In this document: positions 34,239-41,213 of the stretch, in pieces
How the letters are laid out: each line of letters begins with the position of its first letter
Numbering within the stretch: the first letter of the stretch is position 1
From: JAXDBM01 sp964460245
Lineage (GTDB): Bacteria > Desulfobacterota > Syntrophia > Syntrophales > Fen-1087
Length of the DNA: 42,527 nucleotides
Reading direction: 5' to 3'
NCBI GenBank assembly: GCA_964460245.1
Contig: CAYWTL010000013.1
Span: forward strand, 1-42,527
The notes under the pieces: generated by a model
What the model saw: only the letters and a program-made list of their open reading frames with translations
What the model was told of the DNA's origin: nothing
The model's database searches: none
Made by a program: the position numbers and the translations under genes

Positions 34239-36947
34239 ATGCGGCTGAAGCGGGATTTTGCGAGGCAGTACCTTTTTCCGAAAGCCCAAATGGATGGAAA
34301 GCCTGTGAAACGATGGGCCATGCCGGCACTGCTGCTGTTCGTTCTTTTTGCCGCATCCCCGGCCCTGGCGAGGGGCGGCGGCGGCTGCCTCGCAAAAGGC
34401 ACGCCCATACCGACGCCCGGAGGCGCCGTCGCGATCGAGAGGCTGCGTATCGGCGACCCGGTCTGGAGCCTGTCGGCCGGAACGATCGAGCCGGGCACCG
34501 TCCGTGCCGTCCGTGAAGTCCGGGCCGATCGTTATCTGGAGATCACCGCCGGAGGCGAAATCCTTCGGATCACTCCGGAGCACCCGGTCATGGTCGGACC
34601 GGGAGAATTCCGCATTGCCCGCCTGCTTCAGGCCGGCGAAACGGTCTACCGTCTTCGCGACGGAGAGCTCAGTGCCGTGCCCGTATCCGCCGTGCGGCAG
34701 ATCTCCTCCCGCCGGCCCGCCTACAACCTGCTGGTCGTGCCCGGCGGAACCTTCCTGCCGGCCGGAATCGCGGTCCACAACAAAGGGTGCTTCCTTCCGG
34801 AAAGCGAGATCCTGAAGTCCGACGGGACGAACACGAGGATCAGCGCAGTCCGGGCCGGGGACGAACTGCTCGCCTACTCGCCGGAGGGGGACATCGTTCG
34901 TGCGAAAGTGAGAAGCGTCCTTCGCCACAGCGTGAAGGAGTACATCCTCCTCAAGACCGACCGGATCGCTCTCCGGGTCACGACCGAGCACCCTTTTTAC
35001 GTCGGCCGGGGCACGTTCAAGACGCTCGAAACGCTCAGAATCGGAGACACCGTCTTCGCCTGGGACGGCCGGTCCCTTTCGGAACAGCGCATCGCCTCGC
35101 TCGAACGCGTCCGGGAGCGGGTCCGGGTCTTCAACCTGCAGACCGATCACCCCAATACCTTCTTTGCCGGCGGCATTGCGGTCCACAACAAGGGCGGCGG
35201 CGGGGGCTGCTTCCCCGCCGGGACGATGATCCGCACGCCCTCGGGCGACGCGCCCGTCGAGCGTCTTTCCATCCGCGACCGGATCCGGACCGTGGATCCG
35301 GAAGGGCGAGACATCGACAGCAGCGTGGAGAAAATCTTCACGAGCCTTGCCCGCATCGTCCGGGTCAAGACGGACCGGGGCGAACTCCGCACGACCGCCG
35401 ATCACCCCGTCGGTCTGGCCGACGGGACATTTCTGGCGGCGGGCCGGCTGCGGCCGGGCAACGACGTACTGGTCCGGCGCGGCGACGACTGGACGCCGGC
35501 CGTCGTCCTCGAATCGTCGACCGGCGCAGAAAAAGAGCCGGTCTTCAACCTCACCGTGAGTGCGCCCCACACCTTCCTCGCGGCGGACTTCCTGGTGCAC
35601 AACAAAGGGGGGAGCTCCAGCCGTTCCAGCTCCGGCAGTTCAAGATCGAGCTCCGGTTCCGGCAGCGATGAATGCGGCACCGGCTGCATCATCGTCGTCA
35701 CCGCATTCGTCGGGATTTGGCTGCTGATCGTCGTCAGTGTGATCCGGTACCACTGGAAGCATTCCAAATCCGGCAGGAGTGAGAATCTGGACTATCTCTA
35801 CGACCGCAAGGCGATCGACAAGAAGGCCCGGAAAACGGCAAAGCTGCTGACATTTCTGAGCAGGCAGGACCCCTCCGTCTCATCCGAATCGCTGCGAAAC
35901 ATCGCCGATACGACTTTCCGCAAGCTCCAGGAGTGCTGGCAGAAGCGTGAATACGGGCCCATGGAGCAGTTGCTCATGCGCAGCTTGTACGTCCTTCACA
36001 CGGCGCAACTGGAGGCGCTGGTCCGGAACCACGAGATCAACCGGATCGACAACCTCCAGGTGGAGCAGGTGGACCTGGTCAACATCCGCTATACCGAAAA
36101 GCCGGACCAGCGGGAATTCACCGCGCTCATCACAGCTTCCGCCCGCGACTACTATCTCGACGACCGCACCTCCCGGTTTCTGCGGGGCGACAGCAGCCCG
36201 GCCCGGTTCCAGGAATTCTGGACCTTTCAGCGCTCCGGGGAGCGCTGGCTGCTCCGCGAAATCGAGCAGGCCGGCGAGTCCGACATCCTCAAGGACGAGA
36301 ACTTCGCCGAGATGCTGACCGATGAAACGCTGAAGGGCGTCTATCAGGAGACGGCGCAACATGAGGGCAAGGCCGGACCCTGGCTCGAAAAGGAAGCAGA
36401 GGAAAAGGCGACGCGCATCGACCGGCTTTTGAACTTTCTCGTGAAGACCGACAAAATCTGGGACCGTGGCAAAATGCTCGAACGGGCGCGGCAGATCTTT
36501 CTGGGCGTATTCCTGGCCCGGGAGTCCGGAGATCCGGCGAAACTGCCGGAAGCCGACCTGTTCCCGAACGTCGCCGAAAGCCTGCGCCGGCATCTCGAGC
36601 AGTGGCGGAGGGAGGTGAGAACCGTGGAGTACCGGAACATCTGCGTGCGCAAGGCGGAGCTGATCCTGGTCCGGAACTTCACGGATCCGGCAAAGGACGA
36701 ATTCACCGTCCGCATCAGCGCCCACGCTCAGAGAATCGAGCGCAAGGGCCAAACGGTCCTGAGTGAGCAGCCCTACGTGGCCCCCTTCGAGGAGTATTGG
36801 ACCTTCGGCCGCCGGGACAGCGCGTGGAACCTCAAGGAGGTGCTTCCGACCGCCCGCGGCGCGAAGCTGGCAGCCGAGGAGAATGTGGATGAAGACAGCA
36901 GCGCCGAGCAGATGCAATGGTACTACCGTGAGAAGCGGGCCGTCTGA
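34239..36947 (+). CDS. membrane protein with three tandem Hint (intein-like) domains and two Tim44-like domains
   Basis: The 902-residue product reads: signal peptide (about 25-45, LLLFVLFAASPALA); Hint 1 (C50-N181); Hint 2 (C184-N317); Hint 3 (C324-N455); Ser/Gly/Arg-rich linker (456-478); transmembrane helix (about 484-503); Tim44-like domain 1 (about 540-700); Tim44-like domain 2 (about 735-880). Each Hint begins with Gly-Cys, has a TxxH block-B motif (TPEHP, TTEHP, TADHP) and ends VHNKG. There is no homing endonuclease. Hint domains perform autoproteolysis or splicing, while Tim44-like domains are binding modules of membrane proteins. The residue after each terminal Asn is Lys, not Cys/Ser/Thr, so cleavage is more likely than classical splicing. 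The start codon is uncertain (ATGs at 34239, 34290, 34320). It is third in the lemA operon. Confidence 0.88.
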   Translation: MRLKRDFARQYLFPKAQMDGKPVKRWAMPALLLFVLFAASPALARGGGGCLAKGTPIPTPGGAVAIERLRIGDPVWSLSAGTIEPGTVRAVREVRADRYLEITAGGEILRITPEHPVMVGPGEFRIARLLQAGETVYRLRDGELSAVPVSAVRQISSRRPAYNLLVVPGGTFLPAGIAVHNKGCFLPESEILKSDGTNTRISAVRAGDELLAYSPEGDIVRAKVRSVLRHSVKEYILLKTDRIALRVTTEHPFYVGRGTFKTLETLRIGDTVFAWDGRSLSEQRIASLERVRERVRVFNLQTDHPNTFFAGGIAVHNKGGGGGCFPAGTMIRTPSGDAPVERLSIRDRIRTVDPEGRDIDSSVEKIFTSLARIVRVKTDRGELRTTADHPVGLADGTFLAAGRLRPGNDVLVRRGDDWTPAVVLESSTGAEKEPVFNLTVSAPHTFLAADFLVHNKGGSSSRSSSGSSRSSSGSGSDECGTGCIIVVTAFVGIWLLIVVSVIRYHWKHSKSGRSENLDYLYDRKAIDKKARKTAKLLTFLSRQDPSVSSESLRNIADTTFRKLQECWQKREYGPMEQLLMRSLYVLHTAQLEALVRNHEINRIDNLQVEQVDLVNIRYTEKPDQREFTALITASARDYYLDDRTSRFLRGDSSPARFQEFWTFQRSGERWLLREIEQAGESDILKDENFAEMLTDETLKGVYQETAQHEGKAGPWLEKEAEEKATRIDRLLNFLVKTDKIWDRGKMLERARQIFLGVFLARESGDPAKLPEADLFPNVAESLRRHLEQWRREVRTVEYRNICVRKAELILVRNFTDPAKDEFTVRISAHAQRIERKGQTVLSEQPYVAPFEEYWTFGRRDSAWNLKEVLPTARGAKLAAEENVDEDSSAEQMQWYYREKRAV
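34386..35603 (+). repeat. tandem array of three Hint-domain coding segments
   Basis: The segments are 34386-34781, 34788-35189 and 35208-35603, coding 132, 134 and 132 residues. They share Cys1, TxxH and the terminal VHN followed by KG, but are otherwise well diverged, so the duplication is old or the modules were acquired separately. The separators code KG and KGGGGG. Confidence 0.85.
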
Positions 36948-36974
36948 CATTCGACGGTTGGTTGCCGCGATCAC

Positions 36975-36992
36975 CCGGCTCCGGGCAGCCGG
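36975..36992 (+). terminator. short inverted repeat after the triple-Hint gene
   Basis: CCGGCT (36975-36980) and AGCCGG (36987-36992) pair over a six-base loop, 28 bases after the stop and just before the lipoprotein gene. There is no T tract, so termination is doubtful. Confidence 0.25.
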
Positions 36993-37010
36993 TTCCACGA
37001 GGCAGTGTCC

Positions 37011-38195
37011 ATGAGATTGCCCACCCCGCCCCGGGATGCATCACGCCGGATCGTCCAAGCCGTTCTGCTTGTCTGCTGCATCCTGCTTGTTTCCTGTTCG
37101 ACGATCCCGCAGAGGGCCCATTCTCCGCGGGACCTTTCTGACGCCGCTTGCCTTCCCAACTTTCCAGACCGGGACGGATGGTACGGCGGAGACGGCGCCT
37201 ACTCCATCCGGCTGGACGAGCGGCGCGTCCTGTGGCTCTTCGGGGACACCTTCGTTGCCGACGAAGCCGGCAGGAGGGACCGCGTGGGTATGAAGGTGGT
37301 CCTGGGAACGACGATGGCCATTTCGACCTGCACCGCCGGTGCGGGGTTTCAAATTCGATACTTCCTGAAAAAGAGAAACGGGGAATTCGTCTCGTCTCTT
37401 GACGGCGAGGACTGGCTCTGGCCGCAGGATCCCTTCATTGCGGACCGCACGCTGTACGTCCCCCTCGTATCCGTCAAGGCGAATCCGAACGTGCAGGGGC
37501 CCTTCAAATTCGAGATCGCGGGTCACAAAATCGCCAGGATCAAAAACATCGAAGCGGCCCATCCGGACGAGTGGATTGTCGATTACCTGGACTTGACCCC
37601 CGCCATCCCGAAGGGCGTCGTGGCCTTTGCGACGACCGCATTCGTATACGGGGATCATGTCTACACCTATCCCTGCTTCTCTTTCACGGACGGCCTGTCG
37701 AGTGTGTTCGGCAATATCCTGGCCCGCATTCCCGTCAGCCGGCTGGATGATCCGGCAAGCGCCATCGAATACCTGAATCGGGAAGGAAAATGGGTGACTG
37801 CGCTGAACCCGGCGACGGTCAAGATCGTTCTGAATGCCGGCGTCTCCGAACTCAGCGTCCGCTACCATGCCGACCGCCGAAAATGGGTCGCCGTGTACCT
37901 GTCCACGGAAAACAACGGCGACCGGCTTCTGTATCAAACCGCGGACCGCCCCGAGGGACCCTGGACCGAACCGAAAGCCCTGATCGAACCGATTCCGGAA
38001 GTCGATCCGGAAAGCCCTCTGTATGACGGGAACAATTTCTGCTACGCCGGCAAGGAGCACATCGAATTCGCCCGTGAGGGAAGGCTCGTGGCGACATACG
38101 TCTGCAATTCCTTCGAGGATCCGGAAAAGAATGCAAGCTTCGTCCGGAAAAACCTCTTTCTTTACCGCCCCGTCGTGCGATCTCTGAAACACTGA
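37011..38195 (+). CDS. putative lipoprotein with beta-propeller-like (DUF4185-type) domain
   Basis: A 394-residue product with a lipoprotein signal: basic n-region, hydrophobic core and lipobox LVSC with C29. The mature part has repeated blades that begin with a display-type motif (DRDGWYGGDGAYSIRLDERR, then VLWLFGDTFV) and later SVRYHADRRKWVAVYLSTEN and WTEPKALIEPIPE. These resemble five-bladed glycoside-hydrolase-like propellers such as DUF4185. Catalytic residues cannot be assigned. GAGG lies eight bases before the ATG at 37011; GTG at 37005 is an alternative. It is probably outer-membrane anchored and sugar- or glycan-related. It could be the last gene of the lemA transcript. Confidence 0.78.
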   Translation: MRLPTPPRDASRRIVQAVLLVCCILLVSCSTIPQRAHSPRDLSDAACLPNFPDRDGWYGGDGAYSIRLDERRVLWLFGDTFVADEAGRRDRVGMKVVLGTTMAISTCTAGAGFQIRYFLKKRNGEFVSSLDGEDWLWPQDPFIADRTLYVPLVSVKANPNVQGPFKFEIAGHKIARIKNIEAAHPDEWIVDYLDLTPAIPKGVVAFATTAFVYGDHVYTYPCFSFTDGLSSVFGNILARIPVSRLDDPASAIEYLNREGKWVTALNPATVKIVLNAGVSELSVRYHADRRKWVAVYLSTENNGDRLLYQTADRPEGPWTEPKALIEPIPEVDPESPLYDGNNFCYAGKEHIEFAREGRLVATYVCNSFEDPEKNASFVRKNLFLYRPVVRSLKH

Positions 38196-38229
38196 TCCTT
38201 CGCGACCCGGCGGCACGGAATCATATTGA

Positions 38230-38258
38230 TTGACAAGAATTCGCAATTTTCCTATATT
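38230..38258 (+). promoter_or_regulatory. near-consensus sigma70-type promoter for the LEA-like gene
   Basis: TTGACA (38230-38235), a 17-base spacer and TATATT (38253-38258) lie in a short AT-rich stretch. Start would be near 38265, giving a leader of about 40 bases with GAAGGAGGAA before the ATG. It is one of the strongest-looking promoters in the window. Confidence 0.78.
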
Positions 38259-38303
38259 GACGGATATTTAACACAGCACGACAACAAGCCGAAGGAGGAA
38301 CCC

Positions 38304-38867
38304 ATGGACTTCAAGAAAATCGTCGATCAGGTAAAGGGTGCGGCCGAGGACCTGAAAGAAAAGGCCGAAGCCAAGATCAAGGAGGCCCGCGATACGCTGG
38401 ACAAGGACCATGACAACATCCCCGACGCCCTGGAAGGCCTGACTGAAAAGGCCAAGACGCTGGCCGCGCAGGCGGAGGTGAAAGCCAAGGAACTGACCGC
38501 ACAGGCCGAAGCGAAGGCCAAAGAGATGGCTGCGCAGGCGGAGATCAAAGCCAAGGAACTGGCCGGGCAGGCACAGGCCAAGATCAAGGAAGCCCGCGAT
38601 ACGCTGGACAAGAACCATGATTCCATCCCCGACGCCTTGGAAGGATTGACTGAAAAAGCGAAGACGTTGGCGGGTCAGGCACAGGAAAAAGCCAAGGAAG
38701 TGGCCGGACTGGCCAAGGATAAATTGGACCAGGCAACCGTCAAGCTGGGCGAGATGGCCGATCAGGCCAAGACGAAGCTGGACAAGGTCAAAGGCGAGGC
38801 TGAAAAGGCGGCAGATTCGGCGCGCGAGCGCGTGGGCATGTCCGACAAGGACACGAAGAAAGGTTAG
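38304..38867 (+). CDS. LEA-like amphipathic repeat protein with two Ca-binding-type loops
   Basis: A 187-residue, Lys/Ala/Glu-rich protein without signal peptide. It is made of 11-mer-like amphipathic repeats (AKAKELTAQAE type) as in LEA and apolipoprotein-like stress proteins. A 32-residue unit occurs twice, 69 residues apart: ARDTLDKDHDNIPDALEGL near 28-46 and ARDTLDKNHDSIPDALEGL near 97-115. Each contains a DxDxDxIPDxxE-like sequence resembling thrombospondin type 3 calcium loops. GAAGGAGGAACCC precedes the ATG at 38304. With its strong promoter it is likely an abundant desiccation-, osmotic- or membrane-stress protein; that is inference. Confidence 0.82.
   Translation: MDFKKIVDQVKGAAEDLKEKAEAKIKEARDTLDKDHDNIPDALEGLTEKAKTLAAQAEVKAKELTAQAEAKAKEMAAQAEIKAKELAGQAQAKIKEARDTLDKNHDSIPDALEGLTEKAKTLAGQAQEKAKEVAGLAKDKLDQATVKLGEMADQAKTKLDKVKGEAEKAADSARERVGMSDKDTKKG
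38370..38672 (+). repeat. duplicated 96-bp coding unit within the LEA-like gene
   Basis: Copies at 38370-38465 and 38577-38672 are nearly identical, differing mostly at third positions and at two Asp/Asn or Asn/Ser changes. This indicates an internal duplication kept at protein level. Confidence 0.75.
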
Positions 38868-38887
38868 CCCTTCGGACGGACGGGGAC

Positions 38888-38913
38888 GGGAGCCCGTGAA
38901 CAGGCTGGCTCCC
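38888..38913 (+). terminator. hairpin after the LEA-like gene
   Basis: GGGAGCC (38888-38894) pairs perfectly with GGCTCCC (38907-38913) over a 12-base loop, 20 bases after the stop. No T tract follows, so it may act as an mRNA 3' end or stability element rather than a classical terminator. Confidence 0.4.
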
Positions 38914-38972
38914 CTCCGATTGCCCTCGACTGCGAAAAGGCCCGTTCCGCATTTCCCGCTTTCAACATCCGA

Positions 38973-40487
38973 ATGGCTGATCCGTCCCCCGCGGCGACAG
39001 GCCGGATGGGTATCCATTTCCTGATTGGTTCCCGAATTTTCTTTGACATGGAAGATTCAACGATTCGAATTCACAATCCATCAATGATTTCCCGGTTAAG
39101 GCCGAACCCCCGACCCAAGCGGGCTTCCGGAGCTTCCCGAGAAATCAGCCCATTGAATGCCGCGCACCCCTTTCACAGTGTGCCGTCCAGTGGAAAGCAT
39201 GTGAGAAAATCAGACGCGACCGACAGGAAAAATCTGAAGATCAGCGAAATCGAAAAAAAATATTTCCTGCTGTTCGAGGAATTGAGAAAGTCCGAGCAGG
39301 AGAAGGCGGTCATTCTCGACGCCATGACGGAACTCGTCCTGTTTCTCGATACCCAATTGAAGGTGATCTGGGCCAACAAGGCGATGCATGAGGCATTCCG
39401 CCTGAAACCCGGCGAGCTCAACGGCAAGCCCTGTTACCGGGCCCTCCACGGCCGAAGCCGACCTTGCAGCATCTGCCCGGCGGAGAAGACCCTCCGGACG
39501 GGGAAGCCCCACGACGTCGTCGACATCTCCTCTTACAAGAGGAACTGGGTCCTGCGCAGCTATCCCGTATGCGACGAGAAGGGGGCAATCAGCGGGGTTG
39601 TCGAAATCGTGACGGACATCACGGAACGCCGACGGGCGGAAGAGGCCATGCGATTGTCCGAGCAGAAATACCGTGAACTCTTTGAGAACGCCAACGACAT
39701 CATCTTCATCCTCGATTTGAAGGGCCGGATCCTCTCATGCAACGCCGCAGCCTCCAGCACATACGGGTACGAGCCCGAACAGTTGCTCGGGCTCAGTCTG
39801 GCAAGGCTTCTCGACAGAAAATACCTTCCCGTTGTCCGGGATCTCTTCCGGAAGAAAGGCGGAGAGCTGGACGCGCCGAACCCCCTGGAATTCCTCACTT
39901 ACACCAAAACGGGCGAGGCCGTGTGGGTGGAAGTGAACACCCGCGGTGTGAAAGAGAATGGAAAATTGGTCGCCATCCACGGCATCGCCCGGAACATCAA
40001 CGAACGCAAGCGCATGGAGGAAGATCTGAAAAAGAGGGAACAGGAGCTGGAGGAAAAATCGAAGAACCTGGAGGAAGCGAACACCGCCCTCAAGGTCCTG
40101 CTCAAGCGGCGGGAGGANNNNNNNNNNACCGAACTCGAGGAGAAAGTCATCTGCAATGTGAGGGAACTGATCCTCCCTCATATCGAGAATCTGAAAATCA
40201 GCCGGATCGACAGTCAGCAGCTCAACCAGTTGGAGATCCTCGAAAGGCACACGCGTGAGATCATCTCCCCCTTTCTGCGCACACTCTCTTCAAAATACCC
40301 CAATCTCACCCCCACGGAAATCAAGGTCATCAACTTCGTCCGGGAGGGGCGAACGACTAAAGAAATGGCGAAACTGCTGAGCGTTTCGGCCAGGACGGTC
40401 GAGACCCATCGAGATAACATTCGTAAAAAAATGCGCTTGAAAAACAGGAAGGCCAACCTAAGATCCCATCTCTTGTCGGTGTTGTAA
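38973..40487 (+). CDS. PAS-PAS-LuxR type transcriptional regulator (spans assembly gap)
   Basis: About 504 residues with four unknown residues from the gap. Two PAS domains lie at about 113-217 and 230-345, each ending in a PAC-type segment (EIVTDITERRRAEEAM; IARNINERKRMEEDL). A coiled coil (about 346-385) and a C-terminal LuxR/GerE helix-turn-helix (NLTPTEIKVINFVREGRTTKEMAKLLSVSARTVETHRDNIR) follow. PAS1 contains C154, C165 and C168 (CYRALHGRSRPCSICP), a possible metal or redox site. There is no receiver or kinase domain, so it is a one-component cytoplasmic sensor-regulator. The start is uncertain: residues 1-76 look poorly conserved, and GTG 39201 after GGAAAG is a good alternative. Effector and targets are unknown. 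Confidence 0.88.
   Translation: MADPSPAATGRMGIHFLIGSRIFFDMEDSTIRIHNPSMISRLRPNPRPKRASGASREISPLNAAHPFHSVPSSGKHVRKSDATDRKNLKISEIEKKYFLLFEELRKSEQEKAVILDAMTELVLFLDTQLKVIWANKAMHEAFRLKPGELNGKPCYRALHGRSRPCSICPAEKTLRTGKPHDVVDISSYKRNWVLRSYPVCDEKGAISGVVEIVTDITERRRAEEAMRLSEQKYRELFENANDIIFILDLKGRILSCNAAASSTYGYEPEQLLGLSLARLLDRKYLPVVRDLFRKKGGELDAPNPLEFLTYTKTGEAVWVEVNTRGVKENGKLVAIHGIARNINERKRMEEDLKKREQELEEKSKNLEEANTALKVLLKRREXXXXTELEEKVICNVRELILPHIENLKISRIDSQQLNQLEILERHTREIISPFLRTLSSKYPNLTPTEIKVINFVREGRTTKEMAKLLSVSARTVETHRDNIRKKMRLKNRKANLRSHLLSVL
40118..40127. other. assembly gap of ten Ns inside the PAS-LuxR gene
   Basis: Ten consecutive N bases. The reading frame is the same on both sides and the protein family continues across the gap, so the gap is small and close to its true size modulo three. 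Confidence 0.98.
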
Positions 40488-40626
40488 TACGTATTCGGCA
40501 TGCGTTTACCATGCGTATATTTTCCGTATTGTGATTTCACGCGATGAATGGTTTATATTAAATTCGTTTTCCATGGTCCGGGGATGTCCCCCGCCAAAAC
40601 AATCTTAAAAAAGAAAGGGGAGGCCT

Positions 40627-41169
40627 ATGACGAAAGATGAAAAAATTGATGCAATCCGTCAACGTGCCAGGAAAAATTTCTCCCTCGGCTACAACTGCGC
40701 CGAGTGTGTGACCGAAGCCGTGTTCAGCCTCATCGACACGGGAATGCCCGTAGCGGTGAAGAAGTGTGCCACCGGATTCGGCGGCGGCGTCGGGCTCTTT
40801 GGAGACACCTGCGGGGCGCTGGCCGGGGCCGTCATGGCCGTGAGCGCCGTCCACGGACGGGAAGGGCTTCCCGAAGGGGCGGATCCAAAGGAGCAGGCCA
40901 TGAAATCCAGGGCGCAGTTCTACGGCAAGCCCGGCGTCTACCGGATCTTCAACCAGGTCCCGAACCGGTTTAAGGCCAAGTACGGAAAGACTCTCTGCAG
41001 GGACCTGACAAGCGCGTGGCAGACGACCTGGCTGTGCAAGGACCATGCCCTGTATTGTCGGGAACTGATCACGGATGCCGCGGGCATCGCCGCAGAACTC
41101 ATCCTATCCGACAAGGACGAACTGGCCGCGAAGCCATTCGGGGAAAACGTCGAAAACCTGAAGGATTGA
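40627..41169 (+). CDS. C_GCAxxG_C_C family putative redox protein
   Basis: A 180-residue protein matching the C_GCAxxG_C_C family. C24 and C27 lie in GYNCAECVTEA, C47 in CATGFGGGVGLFG, and C62 in DTCGALAGAVMA, with further cysteines near the C-terminus (LCRDLT, LYCRELI). The family is thought to be redox-active or metal-binding, common in anaerobes, and often next to oxidoreductases; its reaction is not established. AAGAAAGGGGAGGCC precedes the ATG. It lies 44 bases before the CoA-disulfide-reductase-like gene, so the two are probably cotranscribed. Confidence 0.9.
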   Translation: MTKDEKIDAIRQRARKNFSLGYNCAECVTEAVFSLIDTGMPVAVKKCATGFGGGVGLFGDTCGALAGAVMAVSAVHGREGLPEGADPKEQAMKSRAQFYGKPGVYRIFNQVPNRFKAKYGKTLCRDLTSAWQTTWLCKDHALYCRELITDAAGIAAELILSDKDELAAKPFGENVENLKD

Positions 41170-41213
41170 TTCCGAATACTTCGAATACACTGTTCTCGCA
41201 AGGAGGATGATTC

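Noticed and set aside
34386..35603. Possibility that the Hint modules are full inteins with homing endonuclease or mobile elements
   Set aside because: Each is only about 132 residues, with no LAGLIDADG or HNH insert, and the +1 residue is Lys, so classic mobile splicing inteins are unlikely.
38977..39200. A separate small gene before the PAS domains
   Set aside because: It is in the same frame as the PAS-LuxR gene with no stop between; it is better treated as an uncertain N-terminal extension.
40498..40514. GCATG/CATGC hairpin after the PAS-LuxR stop, and nearby TTGTGA...TTATAT boxes before the C_GCAxxG_C_C gene
   Set aside because: A five-bp stem without a T run and poor -35/-10 matches are within chance for an AT-rich intergenic stretch.
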